A DNA stretch of 45,591 nt from Eubacterium ramulus ATCC 29099 (GTDB taxonomy: Bacteria; Bacillota; Clostridia; Lachnospirales; Lachnospiraceae), in the NCBI RefSeq assembly GCF_000469345.1, contig NZ_KI271101.1:1-45591 (forward strand). Direction: 5' to 3'. The stretch's first letter is position 1. Each line of letters starts with the position of its first letter. Positions 18,363-27,161 of the stretch are shown here, one piece after another. The notes beneath the pieces are model-generated. The model searched no databases. It was not told the DNA's origin and saw only the letters and a list, made by a program, of their open reading frames with translations. A program made the position numbers and the translations under genes.

Positions 18363-18408
18363 TATTATCGTAAGCGATTCGAATGATACTAAAATGCAAG
18401 GAGAAAAA

Positions 18409-18885
18409 ATGGCAGAATTAACACATATCAATGAGCAGGGCAGAGCCAAAATGGTGGATGTCTCAGAAAAAGCAGATACCAAGCGGATCGGCGTGGCTTC
18501 CGGCCGGATCTGTATGCAGCCGGAGACTTTTGCGCTGATCACAGACGGCAAAATCAAAAAAGGAGATGTGCTCGCCGTAGCGCAGGTAGCAGGTGTCATG
18601 GCAGCGAAAAAGACCTGGGAGATCATTCCGATGTGCCATCCGTTGCTGTTGACCGGTGTGGATATTCATTTTGAACTGTATCCGGAAAAAGCAGAGATCG
18701 AAGCCATCGCATCTGTGCGGACTACCGGAAAGACCGGGATCGAGATGGAAGCATTGCACGCCGTATCCGCAGCATTGCTGACCATCTATGACATGTGCAA
18801 AGCAGTAGATCGCGGCATGGTGATCAAAGATATTTTACTTCTGGAAAAAGACGGCGGAAAATCCGGACATTATATCAGAGGTTGA
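18409..18885 (+). CDS. moaC: Cyclic pyranopterin monophosphate synthase
   Basis: The 158-aa product matches MoaC in length and motifs: [20 protein letters not shown] at the N-terminus, [11 protein letters not shown] in the middle, and [20 protein letters not shown] and [14 protein letters not shown] near the end. MoaC with MoaA converts GTP to cPMP, the first molybdopterin step. The frame is open upstream to 18322, but AAGGAG at 18398-18403 and family alignment set the start at 18409. The hairpin terminator at 18921 closes the cluster. Confidence 0.96.
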   Translation: MAELTHINEQGRAKMVDVSEKADTKRIGVASGRICMQPETFALITDGKIKKGDVLAVAQVAGVMAAKKTWEIIPMCHPLLLTGVDIHFELYPEKAEIEAIASVRTTGKTGIEMEALHAVSAALLTIYDMCKAVDRGMVIKDILLLEKDGGKSGHYIRG

Positions 18886-18920
18886 TAAAAACGAAGAAAC
18901 AAAATGAAAAAATATAATCA

Positions 18921-18955
18921 TTAACCCTCTTGACGAAACAAGAGGGTTAATTTAT
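18921..18955 (+). terminator. Rho-independent terminator after moaC
   Basis: A perfect 12-bp stem pairs TTAACCCTCTTG (18921-18932) with CAAGAGGGTTAA (18939-18950), followed by TTTAT. Confidence 0.88.
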
Positions 18956-18973
18956 ACTAACTGCATAAAAATG

Positions 18974-19003
18974 AGCGGATAACCAGGAAATCCGCTTTCT
19001 TTT
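18974..19003 (+). terminator. Second hairpin before the DUF2325 gene
   Basis: AGCGGAT (18974-18980) pairs with ATCCGCT (18990-18996), followed by TTCTTTT. It may be a second terminator or a leader hairpin of the next operon. Confidence 0.5.
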
Positions 19004-19049
19004 AAAAATTACGATTAGGAAATGCTAATAATAGATGAAGGAGGCTAAC

Positions 19050-19349
19050 ATGAGTATCGTAATTATCGGAGGACACGAAAGAATGGAAACACAGTACAAA
19101 CAGATCTGCAAACAGTACAAATGTAAGGCAAAAGTATTTACGAAAATGAAAACAGATCTGAAAAACAAAATCGGAAGTCCGGATCTGCTGATTCTCTTTA
19201 CCTCCACCGTTTCTCATAAGATGGTACATTGTGCCGTGGCAGAAGCAGAACGCAAAAACATCATAGTGGAACGTTCCCACAGCAGCAGCGCCAGCGCATT
19301 AAACGAGATATTAAAAAGAGCAGAGAGGAGGACAGCAAATGCCAACTGA
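19050..19349 (+). CDS. DUF2325 domain protein
   Basis: This 99-aa protein is one DUF2325 domain: SIVIIGGHERMETQYKQIC at the N-terminus, DLLILFTSTVSHKMVHCA in the middle and VERSHSSSASALNEIL at the end. The family's function is unknown; it commonly neighbours iron- and flavodoxin-related genes in Clostridia. AAGGAGG at 19038-19044 fixes the start at 19050 rather than an upstream in-frame ATG. It overlaps the next gene by 11 bases, so the two are coupled. Confidence 0.88.
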   Translation: MSIVIIGGHERMETQYKQICKQYKCKAKVFTKMKTDLKNKIGSPDLLILFTSTVSHKMVHCAVAEAERKNIIVERSHSSSASALNEILKRAERRTANAN

Positions 19350-19926
19350 AGCCGTATTAAACCAGCTTTCCAGCAGGAAAGTCACAGAAAGCCTCATGAT
19401 GCAGATCATTCTGCATTGTGCACCGGTTTTAAAAGATATAAAAATGTCAAGTATGTTTACCGTTCCGGCGGCTTACCTGAAATTTGTACGGTCCGCATTT
19501 CGGGGTACCGGGATCCGGGTCAAATGTCTGTGCCAGGGAGCAGGACGTGCCGTGGTATATGTATACCGGGAAGCAGAGGTGCAGCAGTGTCTGGAAGATC
19601 CGCAGGTGGCTGTATTTTTACAGCAGTACGGATATGAAAGTACGCAGGCAGAAGCCTGTCTGAATCATCTTGGGGCGCGCGTTTCCCTGTCGGCCCGGGG
19701 GATGGAGCATTATCCACATGAAATGGGCATATTTCTCGGCTATCCGTTGGAGGATGTCAGAGGATTTATCCGGCATGAGGGAAAGGAAAGCCGCTATACC
19801 GGATATTGGAAAGTCTATGGTGATGTGACACAGGCGAAGCAGATTTTTCAGGCATATGATGATGCCAAAGAATGTGCTGTGATGGAATATATGGCAGGAA
19901 AACACATGAGTGAGATTGCCTGCTGA
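19339..19926 (+). CDS. DUF3793 family protein
   Basis: The 195-aa protein shows the DUF3793 pattern: an N-terminal helical part with HCAPVLKDIKMS, a central VYVYREAEVQQCLEDPQV, then the conserved HYPHEMGIFLGYPLEDVRGFI and GYWKVYGDVTQAKQIF. Function is unknown. AGAGGAGG at about 19322-19329 gives the start. It lies between DUF2325 and a flavodoxin gene, an arrangement seen repeatedly in Clostridia and possibly tied to iron status or electron transfer. No clear Fur box was found by eye. Confidence 0.85.
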   Translation: MPTEAVLNQLSSRKVTESLMMQIILHCAPVLKDIKMSSMFTVPAAYLKFVRSAFRGTGIRVKCLCQGAGRAVVYVYREAEVQQCLEDPQVAVFLQQYGYESTQAEACLNHLGARVSLSARGMEHYPHEMGIFLGYPLEDVRGFIRHEGKESRYTGYWKVYGDVTQAKQIFQAYDDAKECAVMEYMAGKHMSEIAC

Positions 19927-20114
19927 TAATAAGGTAAAGCGTTCACGCAATTGCCACAATCGGAATAAATACAGAAAAGTGTGGCTAATACAACGAAAAA
20001 AAAGAATAAAAAAGGTTTAAACTGTATATCGATTCCAAAGCAGTCATACAAGTGTGAAAGAGCGGAATCTGTATACAGAAAAAATAAAAAATATAAAATC
20101 AAGGAGACAAAAAA

Positions 20115-20549
20115 ATGGCAGAAGTTAAAATTATTTATTGGAGTGGTACAGGAAATACAGCAGCAATGGCTCAGAGCGTAGCGGATGGTGTTGCAGCAGC
20201 AGGTGCAGAGGCAAAGATCATTCCGGTTGAAAACGCAGGCGCAGCAGATATCGCAGATGTAAAAGCATTTGCACTTGGCTGCCCGTCCATGGGGGCAGAG
20301 CAGCTGGAAGAATCCAGTATGGAGCCGTTTGTAGAAGAAATCCTTGGCAGCGTATCCGGCAAAAAGATCCTGTTATTCGGATCCTATGGCTGGGGAGATG
20401 GCGAATGGATGCGCAACTGGGTCGAGCAGATGACAGGTGCAGGCGCTGAGATGATCGAAGCCGAAGGTATCATTGCAAACGAAGCTCCGGATGCAGACGC
20501 ACAGGCCGCATGCGAAGCAGCAGGAAAAGCACTTGCAGCAAATGCATAA
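20115..20549 (+). CDS. Short-chain flavodoxin
   Basis: The 144-aa protein has the FMN phosphate loop WSGTGNTAAMAQ (residues 9-20), the 50s-type loop LGCPSMGAEQLE and the 90s-type loop FGSYGWGDGEWM. It is a small electron carrier that can replace ferredoxin. AAGGAG precedes ATG 20115. About 190 bases separate it from the DUF3793 gene; I see no clear promoter or terminator there. A terminator follows at 20667. Confidence 0.93.
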   Translation: MAEVKIIYWSGTGNTAAMAQSVADGVAAAGAEAKIIPVENAGAADIADVKAFALGCPSMGAEQLEESSMEPFVEEILGSVSGKKILLFGSYGWGDGEWMRNWVEQMTGAGAEMIEAEGIIANEAPDADAQAACEAAGKALAANA

Positions 20550-20666
20550 CATATAAACTGATAGTAATCAGATAAGAAAAACAACAACTGAATCCTATAA
20601 CCAAAAACCAAAAGATAAAAAATAATGTAACGTATGAACAAACGTAACTAGAATTCATTCCACCCG

Positions 20667-20716
20667 AAAATCTCACTTGCACTGGCAGGACTCTGCCCGT
20701 GTGAGTGGGATTTTTT
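20667..20716 (+). terminator. Rho-independent terminator after flavodoxin
   Basis: AAATCTCACT pairs with AGTGGGATTT, with an inner hairpin GGCAG/CTGCC and six T residues at 20711-20716. The 20,550-20,666 stretch before it shows no gene. Confidence 0.85.
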
Positions 20717-20759
20717 ATGTAATAGGAAATTACTACGTAATATTCCTATTACATAAAAA
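20712..20759. repeat. 48-bp near-perfect palindrome
   Basis: A 17-bp perfect inverted repeat pairs TTTTTATGTAATAGGAA (20712-20728) with TTCCTATTACATAAAAA (20743-20759). The stem continues inward with ATTAC/GTAAT. It adjoins the flavodoxin terminator, with T and A runs on both outer ends, so it could terminate transcription in either direction. Confidence 0.75.
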
Positions 20760-20806
20760 CGCTCCGCGAGGATACGACCAGATGCATGAGGAATAATTTT
20801 TTACTC

Positions 20807-20835
20807 TTGCATTTATGCATAATCTAAGCTATGAT
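20807..20835 (+). promoter_or_regulatory. glyA promoter
   Basis: TTGCAT (20807-20812), a 17-bp spacer and TATGAT (20830-20835). Confidence 0.75.
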
Positions 20836-20844
20836 AACAATTAA

Positions 20845-20877
20845 GTTGTCTGACAGAAAGAAAAAACCTCAGACAAC
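20845..20877 (+). promoter_or_regulatory. Hairpin in the glyA leader
   Basis: GTTGTCTGA (20845-20853) and TCAGACAAC (20869-20877) form a perfect 9-bp stem at the 5' end of the predicted transcript, 19 bases before the AGGAGG site. It may protect the mRNA or regulate it. Confidence 0.55.
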
Positions 20878-20909
20878 AGAGTTGACCTATGCGGCAGGAG
20901 GAAAAAGTG

Positions 20910-22154
20910 ATGAATTTAGAAGAGTTAAAAGTAGTTGATGCAGACGTGGCAGCAGCGATCGAAGCGGAGATGGACCGTCAGAACAGCCATATCGAGCTGA
21001 TCGCATCCGAGAACTGGGTCAGTGATGCAGTTATGGAAGCACAGGGAAGCATCATGACAAATAAATATGCAGAAGGATATCCGGGAAAACGTTATTACGG
21101 CGGATGTCAGTGTGTAGATGTTGTAGAGAATCTTGCAATCGAGCGTGCAAAAGAGTTATTTGACGCAGAGTATGTCAACGTACAGCCGCACTCCGGTGCA
21201 CAGGCAAATATGGCAGTACAGTTTGCACTGCTTCAGCCGGGTGACACTGTGATGGGTATGAACCTGGATCACGGCGGACATCTGACACACGGAAGCCCGG
21301 TCAACTTTTCCGGTACTTATTTCCACATCGTACCTTATGGGGTCAACGATGAAGGATTCATTGATTATGACAAAGTAGAAGAGATCGCGATGGAGTGCAA
21401 ACCGAAAATGATCATTGCCGGTGCAAGTGCTTATGCGAGAACCATTGATTTCCCTCGTTTCCGTGAAATCGCAGACAAATGCGGCGCATATCTGATGGTA
21501 GATATGGCACATATCGCAGGTCTGGTGGCAGCAGGACTTCATCCAAGCCCGATCCACTATGCAGACGTCGTTACTACTACGACACACAAAACACTGCGCG
21601 GACCGAGAGGCGGTATGATCCTGGTATCCAAAGAATCTATGGAGAAAAATAACTTCAACTTCAACAAAGCCGTATTCCCGGGTATTCAGGGTGGACCGCT
21701 GATGCATGTCATCGCAGCAAAAGCCGTATGCTTCAAAGAGGCATTGCAGGACAGCTTCAAGACATATCAGCAGGGTATTGTAGATAACGCACAGGCATTG
21801 TGCAACGGTCTGAAGAACCGTGGCATCAAAATCGTATCCGATGGTACAGACAACCATCTGATGCTGGTAGACCTGACACCATTTGACCTGACCGGAAAAG
21901 CCATCGAGAAACTTCTGGATGAGGCTCATATTACAGCTAATAAAAATACGATCCCGAACGATCCGAAATCTCCGTTTGTCACAAGCGGTATCCGTCTCGG
22001 AACACCATCTGTTACATCCAGAGGCATGAATACAGAGGATATGGACAAGATCGCAGAAGCAATTTCCATCGTCATCAAAGAAGGCGATGAGGGCGTAACA
22101 AAAGCACGTGCGATCGTAGATGAACTGACCGCGAAATATCCGCTGAAAAAATAA
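20910..22154 (+). CDS. glyA: Serine hydroxymethyltransferase
   Basis: The 414-aa PLP enzyme converts serine and tetrahydrofolate to glycine and 5,10-methylene-THF. The PLP lysine is K227 in [14 protein letters not shown]. The N-terminal block [19 protein letters not shown] and [14 protein letters not shown] are intact, and the length is typical. AGGAGG at 20896-20901 selects ATG 20910 over an in-frame codon seven residues upstream. It has its own promoter and leader hairpin. The DNA beyond its terminator stem is foreign in character. Confidence 0.98.
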   Translation: MNLEELKVVDADVAAAIEAEMDRQNSHIELIASENWVSDAVMEAQGSIMTNKYAEGYPGKRYYGGCQCVDVVENLAIERAKELFDAEYVNVQPHSGAQANMAVQFALLQPGDTVMGMNLDHGGHLTHGSPVNFSGTYFHIVPYGVNDEGFIDYDKVEEIAMECKPKMIIAGASAYARTIDFPRFREIADKCGAYLMVDMAHIAGLVAAGLHPSPIHYADVVTTTTHKTLRGPRGGMILVSKESMEKNNFNFNKAVFPGIQGGPLMHVIAAKAVCFKEALQDSFKTYQQGIVDNAQALCNGLKNRGIKIVSDGTDNHLMLVDLTPFDLTGKAIEKLLDEAHITANKNTIPNDPKSPFVTSGIRLGTPSVTSRGMNTEDMDKIAEAISIVIKEGDEGVTKARAIVDELTAKYPLKK

Positions 22155-22195
22155 AACACAGACAATATATCCATTGACATCATTGTAGAACAGAA

Positions 22196-22235
22196 AGAAT
22201 CCCGTTATATTGCAGTTTGAATATAACGGGGTTCT
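22196..22235 (+). terminator. glyA terminator hairpin lacking its T-run
   Basis: A 16-bp stem pairs AGAATCCCGTTATATT (22196-22211) with AATATAACGGGGTTCT (22220-22235), with one G-T pair. The bases after the stem are ATATGCTTTC instead of a T-run. The change to island sequence therefore seems to fall right at 22236. Confidence 0.7.
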
Positions 22236-22981
22236 ATATGCTTTCTTGGTGGGTAAATAGTCTGTCAGATAGATATATAGTATTATTGTTTTGGGGATCA
22301 GGAATAACGGGGTTATATACAGCTGCAAGTAAATTACCAGCGATGATAAACTTAGTCACATCTATTTTCCAACAAGCATGGCAGTATTCTACTGCAACAG
22401 AGATTGATTCTGAAGATAATAGTTCGTTTTTTTCGAATATTTTTAGAGGGTATGCGTATTTTTGTGCGCTTGCTTGTGGCGGTCTTCTGATTCTTAATAA
22501 AATAATATGTAAAATTTTATTACAGTCAGATTTCTATTCTGCATGGAAGTTTGTACCATTATTGCTATTAGCAGCTACTTTTGGATGTATTGCGACTTAT
22601 TTTGGGACATTTTATAATGCGGTGAAAAATAATAAAATGTTAATGGTTTCAACGATTGTAGGTGCAATAATAAATTTTGGCTTGAATTTTTTCTTAATAC
22701 CGCAGTATGGTGGAATGGGAGCTGCAATTGCAACAGCTTTTAGTTATTTTGTAATAATGGTAATAAGAATGGTTGATGTATGCCGGTTTATAAATATAAA
22801 AATTGATTTTACAAGATTTTGGATTCAGTTTTTGACTTTATTTATTGCAGTTTTATTTTCTTGCCGAAAAAGCAATATATCATTGTTAATTCCGATATTC
22901 ATGTTTGTCATTATTTTGATAAGTGATATGTGGCTATTGAAAAAAATTACTGTTGTACTGAAAAGATTGATTAACAGGTAA
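22217..22981 (+). pseudogene. C-terminal half of a Wzx-type polysaccharide flippase
   Basis: The open frame encodes about 250 residues with some six hydrophobic helices. It begins with SWWVNSLSDRYIVLLFWGSG, which in full-length Wzx/MATE-like flippases (about 450-480 aa) lies near the middle of the protein, after about 210 residues. PQYGGMGAAIATAFSY is the typical late motif. The first half is absent, because upstream sequence is the glyA terminator. No ribosome site precedes a proper start; only a TTG at 22217 is in frame. The intact gene would export lipid-linked sugar repeats for capsule or exopolysaccharide. The C-terminus seems complete. The coding DNA is strongly A+T-rich compared with glyA. 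Confidence 0.82.
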
Positions 22982-22988
22982 GAATAGT

Positions 22989-23513
22989 ATGATAAAAATA
23001 GGAGAACATGTATATTATTACACGCAATTATTTGTCAAACCGATATATATAATAATATGCATTGTTATTTTTATGACGGTTGCAATGGTAAATCTTTGTA
23101 TTATGCACAATGACTTCAAAAGAGGAATTACTTGGGCCTGTATGTATACATACATTGCATTTCTTTTATTCTCGCTAGTATTTAATAGAGAAAAGAGCGG
23201 ATTATATAAGTGTAATCTTCAATTGTTTTGGTCTTATAAAGAAATTATAAAAAAGAAAAATTACACATTACTTGTGGAAGATTTTTTAAATCTTATGATG
23301 CTTAGTCCTGTTAGTATTATGATACAGTACTTAAAAAAACAGTATTCAATAGTTAAAATCACATTTTTAACATGTTTGATTTCATTATTTATTGAATCAT
23401 TACAATTTATTACAGGAACAGGCTTGTTTGAACTGGATGACCTTTTCAATAACACTTTCGGTGCGTATATTGCTGTTTTTATTTGGAAAAACGTGAAGAA
23501 TAAAGTTAATTAG
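22989..23513 (+). CDS. VanZ-family membrane protein
   Basis: The 174-aa protein has about four transmembrane helices: two near the N-terminus (about 17-38 and 47-65) and two later. It ends with the VanZ-like motif FIESLQFITGTGLFELDDLF (about 135-154) and FGAYIAVFIW. The charged E/D-D pattern in this loop is typical. The family name comes from a teicoplanin-resistance gene, but most members in gut Clostridia have no known role. It starts eight bases after the flippase remnant and is followed 13 bases later by alanine racemase, so these form one transcription unit. There are no VanH, VanA or VanX genes here. Confidence 0.85.
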   Translation: MIKIGEHVYYYTQLFVKPIYIIICIVIFMTVAMVNLCIMHNDFKRGITWACMYTYIAFLLFSLVFNREKSGLYKCNLQLFWSYKEIIKKKNYTLLVEDFLNLMMLSPVSIMIQYLKKQYSIVKITFLTCLISLFIESLQFITGTGLFELDDLFNNTFGAYIAVFIWKNVKNKVN

Positions 23514-23526
23514 GAGTGAATGGAAA

Positions 23527-24639
23527 ATGCAGGATAAAATTTTAAAACGTTCTTGGGTGACTATTTCCATTGATAGTTTATTAAAAAATTTAAAAATATA
23601 TTTAAACAATATTCAAGAGTCTACCTCAATTATGGCAGTAGTTAAAGCGGATGCTTATGGTCATGGTGCTGTAGAAATTTCCAAAGCACTTCAAAAAAAG
23701 GGAATCAATAATTTTGCTGTTTCTAACGTAATGGAGGCTGTGGAATTGCGACAATCTGGGGTTAAAGGGCAAATTCTGGTTTTGGGATATACACCTATTG
23801 AGAATTTAGAACTAATTTATAAATATGATATTACACAAGCAATACTCTCTGAAAAATATGCAACTGATATCATTGCATCTAATTATAAAATTAAATGTCA
23901 GTATGCAATAGATACTGGAATGAATAGAATAGGATTGGATGCGGACAATATTAGTCAATGTGAGAAGAGTATAAGGAAAGTAGCAAATAATTTGATATTA
24001 ACAGGATTGTTTACTCATTTATGTGTTGCGGATACACCATCAGAAGAAAAATTTACTCGTGAACAACAATCAAAATTTGAGAATATAATTAAGTCGGTAC
24101 AAGATTTGAATTTGCCATATGCTCATTCGATGAATTCGGCAGGGGGATTATGGTATCAAGATAGAATAAGTAATTTGACGCGTCTTGGTATAATGTTGTA
24201 CGGTTTGAAACCGGATTATATGAATATTCTTCCGCCAGGAATTGAACCAGTAATGGAATGGAAATCGGTTATTTCTATGATAAAAACGGTTTTTCCAGGA
24301 GAAACAATTGGATATGGACGTTCATATAAAGTAAAAAATAAAATGCGAATTGCTACTATTCCAACTGGATATGCCGATGGTTATAATAGAGGTCTTTCAA
24401 ATAAAGGGCATGTTTTGATTCATGGGAAAAAAGCGGCTATTGTTGGACGAATTTGTATGGATCAATTTATGGTAGATGTTACAGACATTCCGGAAGCACG
24501 AGAATATGAAGAAGTTGTGCTAATTGGAAAAAATGGAAACGAAATTATCTCTGCTGATGATATGGCGCAAATGATAGGAACAATTGGATATGAAATTGTA
24601 TGTGATGTAGGTAAGAGGGTACCTAGAGTTTACATATAG
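23527..24639 (+). CDS. alr: Alanine racemase (PLP, fold type III)
   Basis: The 370-aa enzyme has the PLP lysine K40 in AVVKADAYGHGAVE, the second catalytic tyrosine in ETIGYGRSY, and the block GRICMDQFMVDVTDIP, all intact. It interconverts L- and D-alanine for peptidoglycan or other D-Ala-containing polymers; related enzymes can use serine. It is probably a second, accessory copy, since it lies in a polysaccharide island next to a VanZ-family gene and has A+T-rich codon use. TTAGGAG at about 23510-23516 is the ribosome site. The terminator at 24652 ends the unit. Confidence 0.93.
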   Translation: MQDKILKRSWVTISIDSLLKNLKIYLNNIQESTSIMAVVKADAYGHGAVEISKALQKKGINNFAVSNVMEAVELRQSGVKGQILVLGYTPIENLELIYKYDITQAILSEKYATDIIASNYKIKCQYAIDTGMNRIGLDADNISQCEKSIRKVANNLILTGLFTHLCVADTPSEEKFTREQQSKFENIIKSVQDLNLPYAHSMNSAGGLWYQDRISNLTRLGIMLYGLKPDYMNILPPGIEPVMEWKSVISMIKTVFPGETIGYGRSYKVKNKMRIATIPTGYADGYNRGLSNKGHVLIHGKKAAIVGRICMDQFMVDVTDIPEAREYEEVVLIGKNGNEIISADDMAQMIGTIGYEIVCDVGKRVPRVYI

Positions 24640-24651
24640 AGGTGAAAAAAT

Positions 24652-24700
24652 AGAAGGAAGAGCATTTGTTGATGAATGTGTGCTCTCCCTTCTCTATTTT
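24652..24700 (+). terminator. Rho-independent terminator after alr
   Basis: AGAAGGAAGAGCA (24652-24664) pairs, with one mismatch, with TGCTCTCCCTTCT (24681-24693). CTATTTTT follows. Confidence 0.8.
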
Positions 24701-24710
24701 TGCAGCTGAT

Positions 24711-25196
24711 GGAATATCATCCGGAATATTCAGTCTGGATAAAGGACAAATGCTTGAATTCTCAACCTGCAGATATATTTCTGATGACCATCATATTATT
24801 CTGAAAGGTGCATCCGGGAATGGAAAGACCTATATCGCATGTGCGCTTGGTACTGCTGCATGCAGAAACTTTATCAAAGTACGGTATGTGTGCCTGCCGG
24901 ATCTATTAAATGAGCTGACTGTCGCACATGGGGATGGAACACTGAAAAAGGTTATTAAGGCATATCAGAAGATTGACCTTTTGATTCTGGACGAATTCCT
25001 GTTAAGCCCGGTATCAACCGAGCAGACACGAGAGCTTCTTGAAATCATTGAAGCCCGCAGTGTAAAGGGTTCTGTTATCTTCTGTACACAGTTTGAGCCG
25101 AAAGGCTGGTACAGCCATATTGGAAGTGACTGCGACGCCACTACCTGCGAAGCAATCATTGACCGTATTATACATAAAGAGGATTTTATTATATGA
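24711..25196 (+). pseudogene. IS21-family IstB helper ATPase remnant
   Basis: The frame retains the central IstB AAA+ domain: FSTCRYISDDHHIILKGASG leading into Walker A GASGNGKT, RYVCLPDLLNEL, Walker B LLILDEF, and the C-terminal AIIDRIIH. About 95 N-terminal residues and the usual last 10-15 residues are missing. No partner transposase IstA and no terminal repeats are visible. The remnant begins inside the alr terminator and ends at about 25172, inside the upstream region of the KAP NTPase gene, so both edges look like recombination points. Base composition is richer in G+C than its surroundings. Confidence 0.85.
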
Positions 25197-27082
25197 ATAT
25201 ACTTGAAGAATTGAAATTTTATTGTGAAACACAAAACCCAGTGGGAGCGTTAATGCTCTCAGGGGAATGGGGATGTGGAAAAACATATCTTATCGAAAAA
25301 ACTTTGCCGGAAGACATTGTCGATACATGTATAGTTCTGAGGGTTAGCTTATTTGGATTGGGAACCGTAAATGAGATTCAGGCTGAGGTAAAGAAAAAAT
25401 GGTTTGCTGCATTATCAGAAGAAAAAGGAATATCGGAAGATACTACTCCTAAAATAAAGAAAGTCATTGAAACTTCAAAGGGGATTCTTGGTACAATAAA
25501 AGCATTTCTTCCAGATGATTGGCAAAATATTGATCGAGGGCTGGCATCCTTAATAGATCTCGTTCCTTTACAAAATACAATTGGAGATAAAAAAGTCATA
25601 TTGGTGTTTGATGATTTAGAACGATCATCTATTTCAACTGCTGAATTACTCGGTAGTATTAACGAGTATTGTGAAAATCAGTGTTTTAATATTATTATTG
25701 TTGCAAATGAAGATAAAATATTAAAAACAGTTCATGACAAAGAACAATTTTCTTATAAAGAAATAAAGGAAAAGGTCGTTCAAAGGGTTATACATTTTAC
25801 ACCTGATTATGATAGTGTGGTCAAAAACATTATTAAAGAGTTATCACCGAGAAATGATAAGTATAAACTTTTTTTGGAAAACAATCAAAGTATTTTAACA
25901 GCCATTTTAGCGGGTGAAATTGATGATGAATTAATTATCGAATCCTTTAAAAATGATAATCGGAGGCTTAAACAAGATGAACTGAAAAAAGAAACTGAGA
26001 GATTGAGAAATCTCTTGGAGCAAAGACCACACAATATCAGAAGTCTTAAATGTGCAATTCAAGATTTTGAGAGAATCTATACGATATTAGTAGAATTGCA
26101 ATTTGAGAATTGCGAAATATGGCTCAGTTCTTTTGTTGCATACATGATGGTAAGCAAAGCGGGTCTTATAATAGAGAGTCAGAGATATAATAACTTATTT
26201 TCTAAGCTAAACGTGGAAAAATTATATCCAGGATTTTTTGAAACTTCTTGTATGGTATCCGGAATTGAAGATTGGGTGTGCTGTGGGGATTGGGATGAAA
26301 ACAGAATTCGGTTTGAACTGAGTGCTGAACTAAATAGAAGTAAGGCTAAATTACCGATAGAAATAGTGAAGTCTTATTTATTACCTGAGGTAGATGATTC
26401 TGTAATTAAAGATGGCTATCCAGAACTACTGCGACAAGTCTATAATGGTGATTTGACGCTAGATGAATATGTTTTATTTATTGAAAACAGTTATTACGCA
26501 AGAAAGTATAAAGTGGCGTTAGGAACTATCGAATGGAGTCAAGTACAGAACGGTATTAGGTTACAAATGAAGCGACTTATTGCCGATAAAAGAGAAATTG
26601 GTTATTCATACAGAATGATTTCAGAAAAAAACAAAGAGCTATTTACTGACGAGGAATGGGAATCATATTGTTTGATTCAAAAATTTCGAGATAATGATGT
26701 TCAAATTTATGAAAATAATCAAAGAATATATATAGAATTATTGCAGACTAATATCAATAAGGCATATCAGGAATTGGGAAATAAAAGATACAATGCACTA
26801 ACACAAGAAATGGTTGATGTATCATTTGAAATATTTAAAAATAGTGGAAATGCAAATAAGAATAGTTTTTCTATGTGGTTTGAGGGAATGTGGCATCGAT
26901 ATAAGGATATGCAGGACATCAATATAGAAATTACAGAAAAATCATTGATGGATTTCAAAGAAAAATTGTCCAGGCTATGTGATGATTATAAGAAGAATGA
27001 TTGTCCAATTGCATTAATGCATACAATAAAATTTATAGAAATTATTAAAGAAATTCTCTTGGGAAATGCTACTGAGGAATAA
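25193..27082 (+). CDS. KAP-type P-loop NTPase (possible defence gene)
   Basis: The 629-aa protein starts with a P-loop: GEWGCGKT at residues 24-31, then VILVFDDLERSSI (Walker B, about 134-146) and IIIVANEDKIL, the layout of KAP family NTPases. The remaining 400 residues are mainly helical with no motif I recognise. I see no clear transmembrane pair, so it is probably cytoplasmic. KAP NTPases are enriched in antiphage islands, where some are sensors or effectors. Here the neighbours (IstB relic, HTH-Ugd, phosphoesterase, Septu pair) fit a defence role, but that is inference. AAAGAGG at 25176-25182 precedes ATG 25193. No promoter is evident between the alr terminator and the gene. Confidence 0.75.
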   Translation: MNILEELKFYCETQNPVGALMLSGEWGCGKTYLIEKTLPEDIVDTCIVLRVSLFGLGTVNEIQAEVKKKWFAALSEEKGISEDTTPKIKKVIETSKGILGTIKAFLPDDWQNIDRGLASLIDLVPLQNTIGDKKVILVFDDLERSSISTAELLGSINEYCENQCFNIIIVANEDKILKTVHDKEQFSYKEIKEKVVQRVIHFTPDYDSVVKNIIKELSPRNDKYKLFLENNQSILTAILAGEIDDELIIESFKNDNRRLKQDELKKETERLRNLLEQRPHNIRSLKCAIQDFERIYTILVELQFENCEIWLSSFVAYMMVSKAGLIIESQRYNNLFSKLNVEKLYPGFFETSCMVSGIEDWVCCGDWDENRIRFELSAELNRSKAKLPIEIVKSYLLPEVDDSVIKDGYPELLRQVYNGDLTLDEYVLFIENSYYARKYKVALGTIEWSQVQNGIRLQMKRLIADKREIGYSYRMISEKNKELFTDEEWESYCLIQKFRDNDVQIYENNQRIYIELLQTNINKAYQELGNKRYNALTQEMVDVSFEIFKNSGNANKNSFSMWFEGMWHRYKDMQDINIEITEKSLMDFKEKLSRLCDDYKKNDCPIALMHTIKFIEIIKEILLGNATEE

Positions 27083-27094
27083 CATAATCTATTA

Positions 27095-27138
27095 AAATCC
27101 TCCGCCCGGAGTAAAGCCCTAGGCGGAGGTGATTTTTT
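27095..27138. terminator. Terminator between convergent KAP and ugd genes
   Basis: AATCCTCCGCC pairs with GGCGGAGGTGATT and is followed by TTTTTTA at 27132 onward. With an A-rich 5' edge it could serve both converging genes. Confidence 0.82.
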
Positions 27139-27161
27139 AATCGTGAGTTAGAAAAAACCAA

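Noticed and set aside
18322-18408. Longer MoaC with 29 extra N-terminal residues
   Set aside because: AAGGAG at 18398-18403 and the family start point support ATG 18409.
17271-18626. 451-codon open frame on the minus strand across the MoeA-like gene
   Set aside because: The plus-strand genes have clear motifs and ribosome sites; the antisense frame has neither.
20115-20549. Flavodoxin as a nitric-oxide or ferredoxin-stress operon with Fur control
   Set aside because: No Fur-like 19-bp palindrome could be found by eye upstream of DUF2325 or flavodoxin, so no regulator is claimed.
21156-22328. 390-codon open frame on the minus strand across glyA
   Set aside because: It is antisense to SHMT, shows no recognisable domain and extends over the island junction, so it is a shadow frame.
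22989-24639. Vancomycin or teicoplanin resistance locus
   Set aside because: A VanZ-family protein and a racemase are present, but no D-Ala-D-Lac/D-Ser ligase, VanH, VanX/Y or two-component system.
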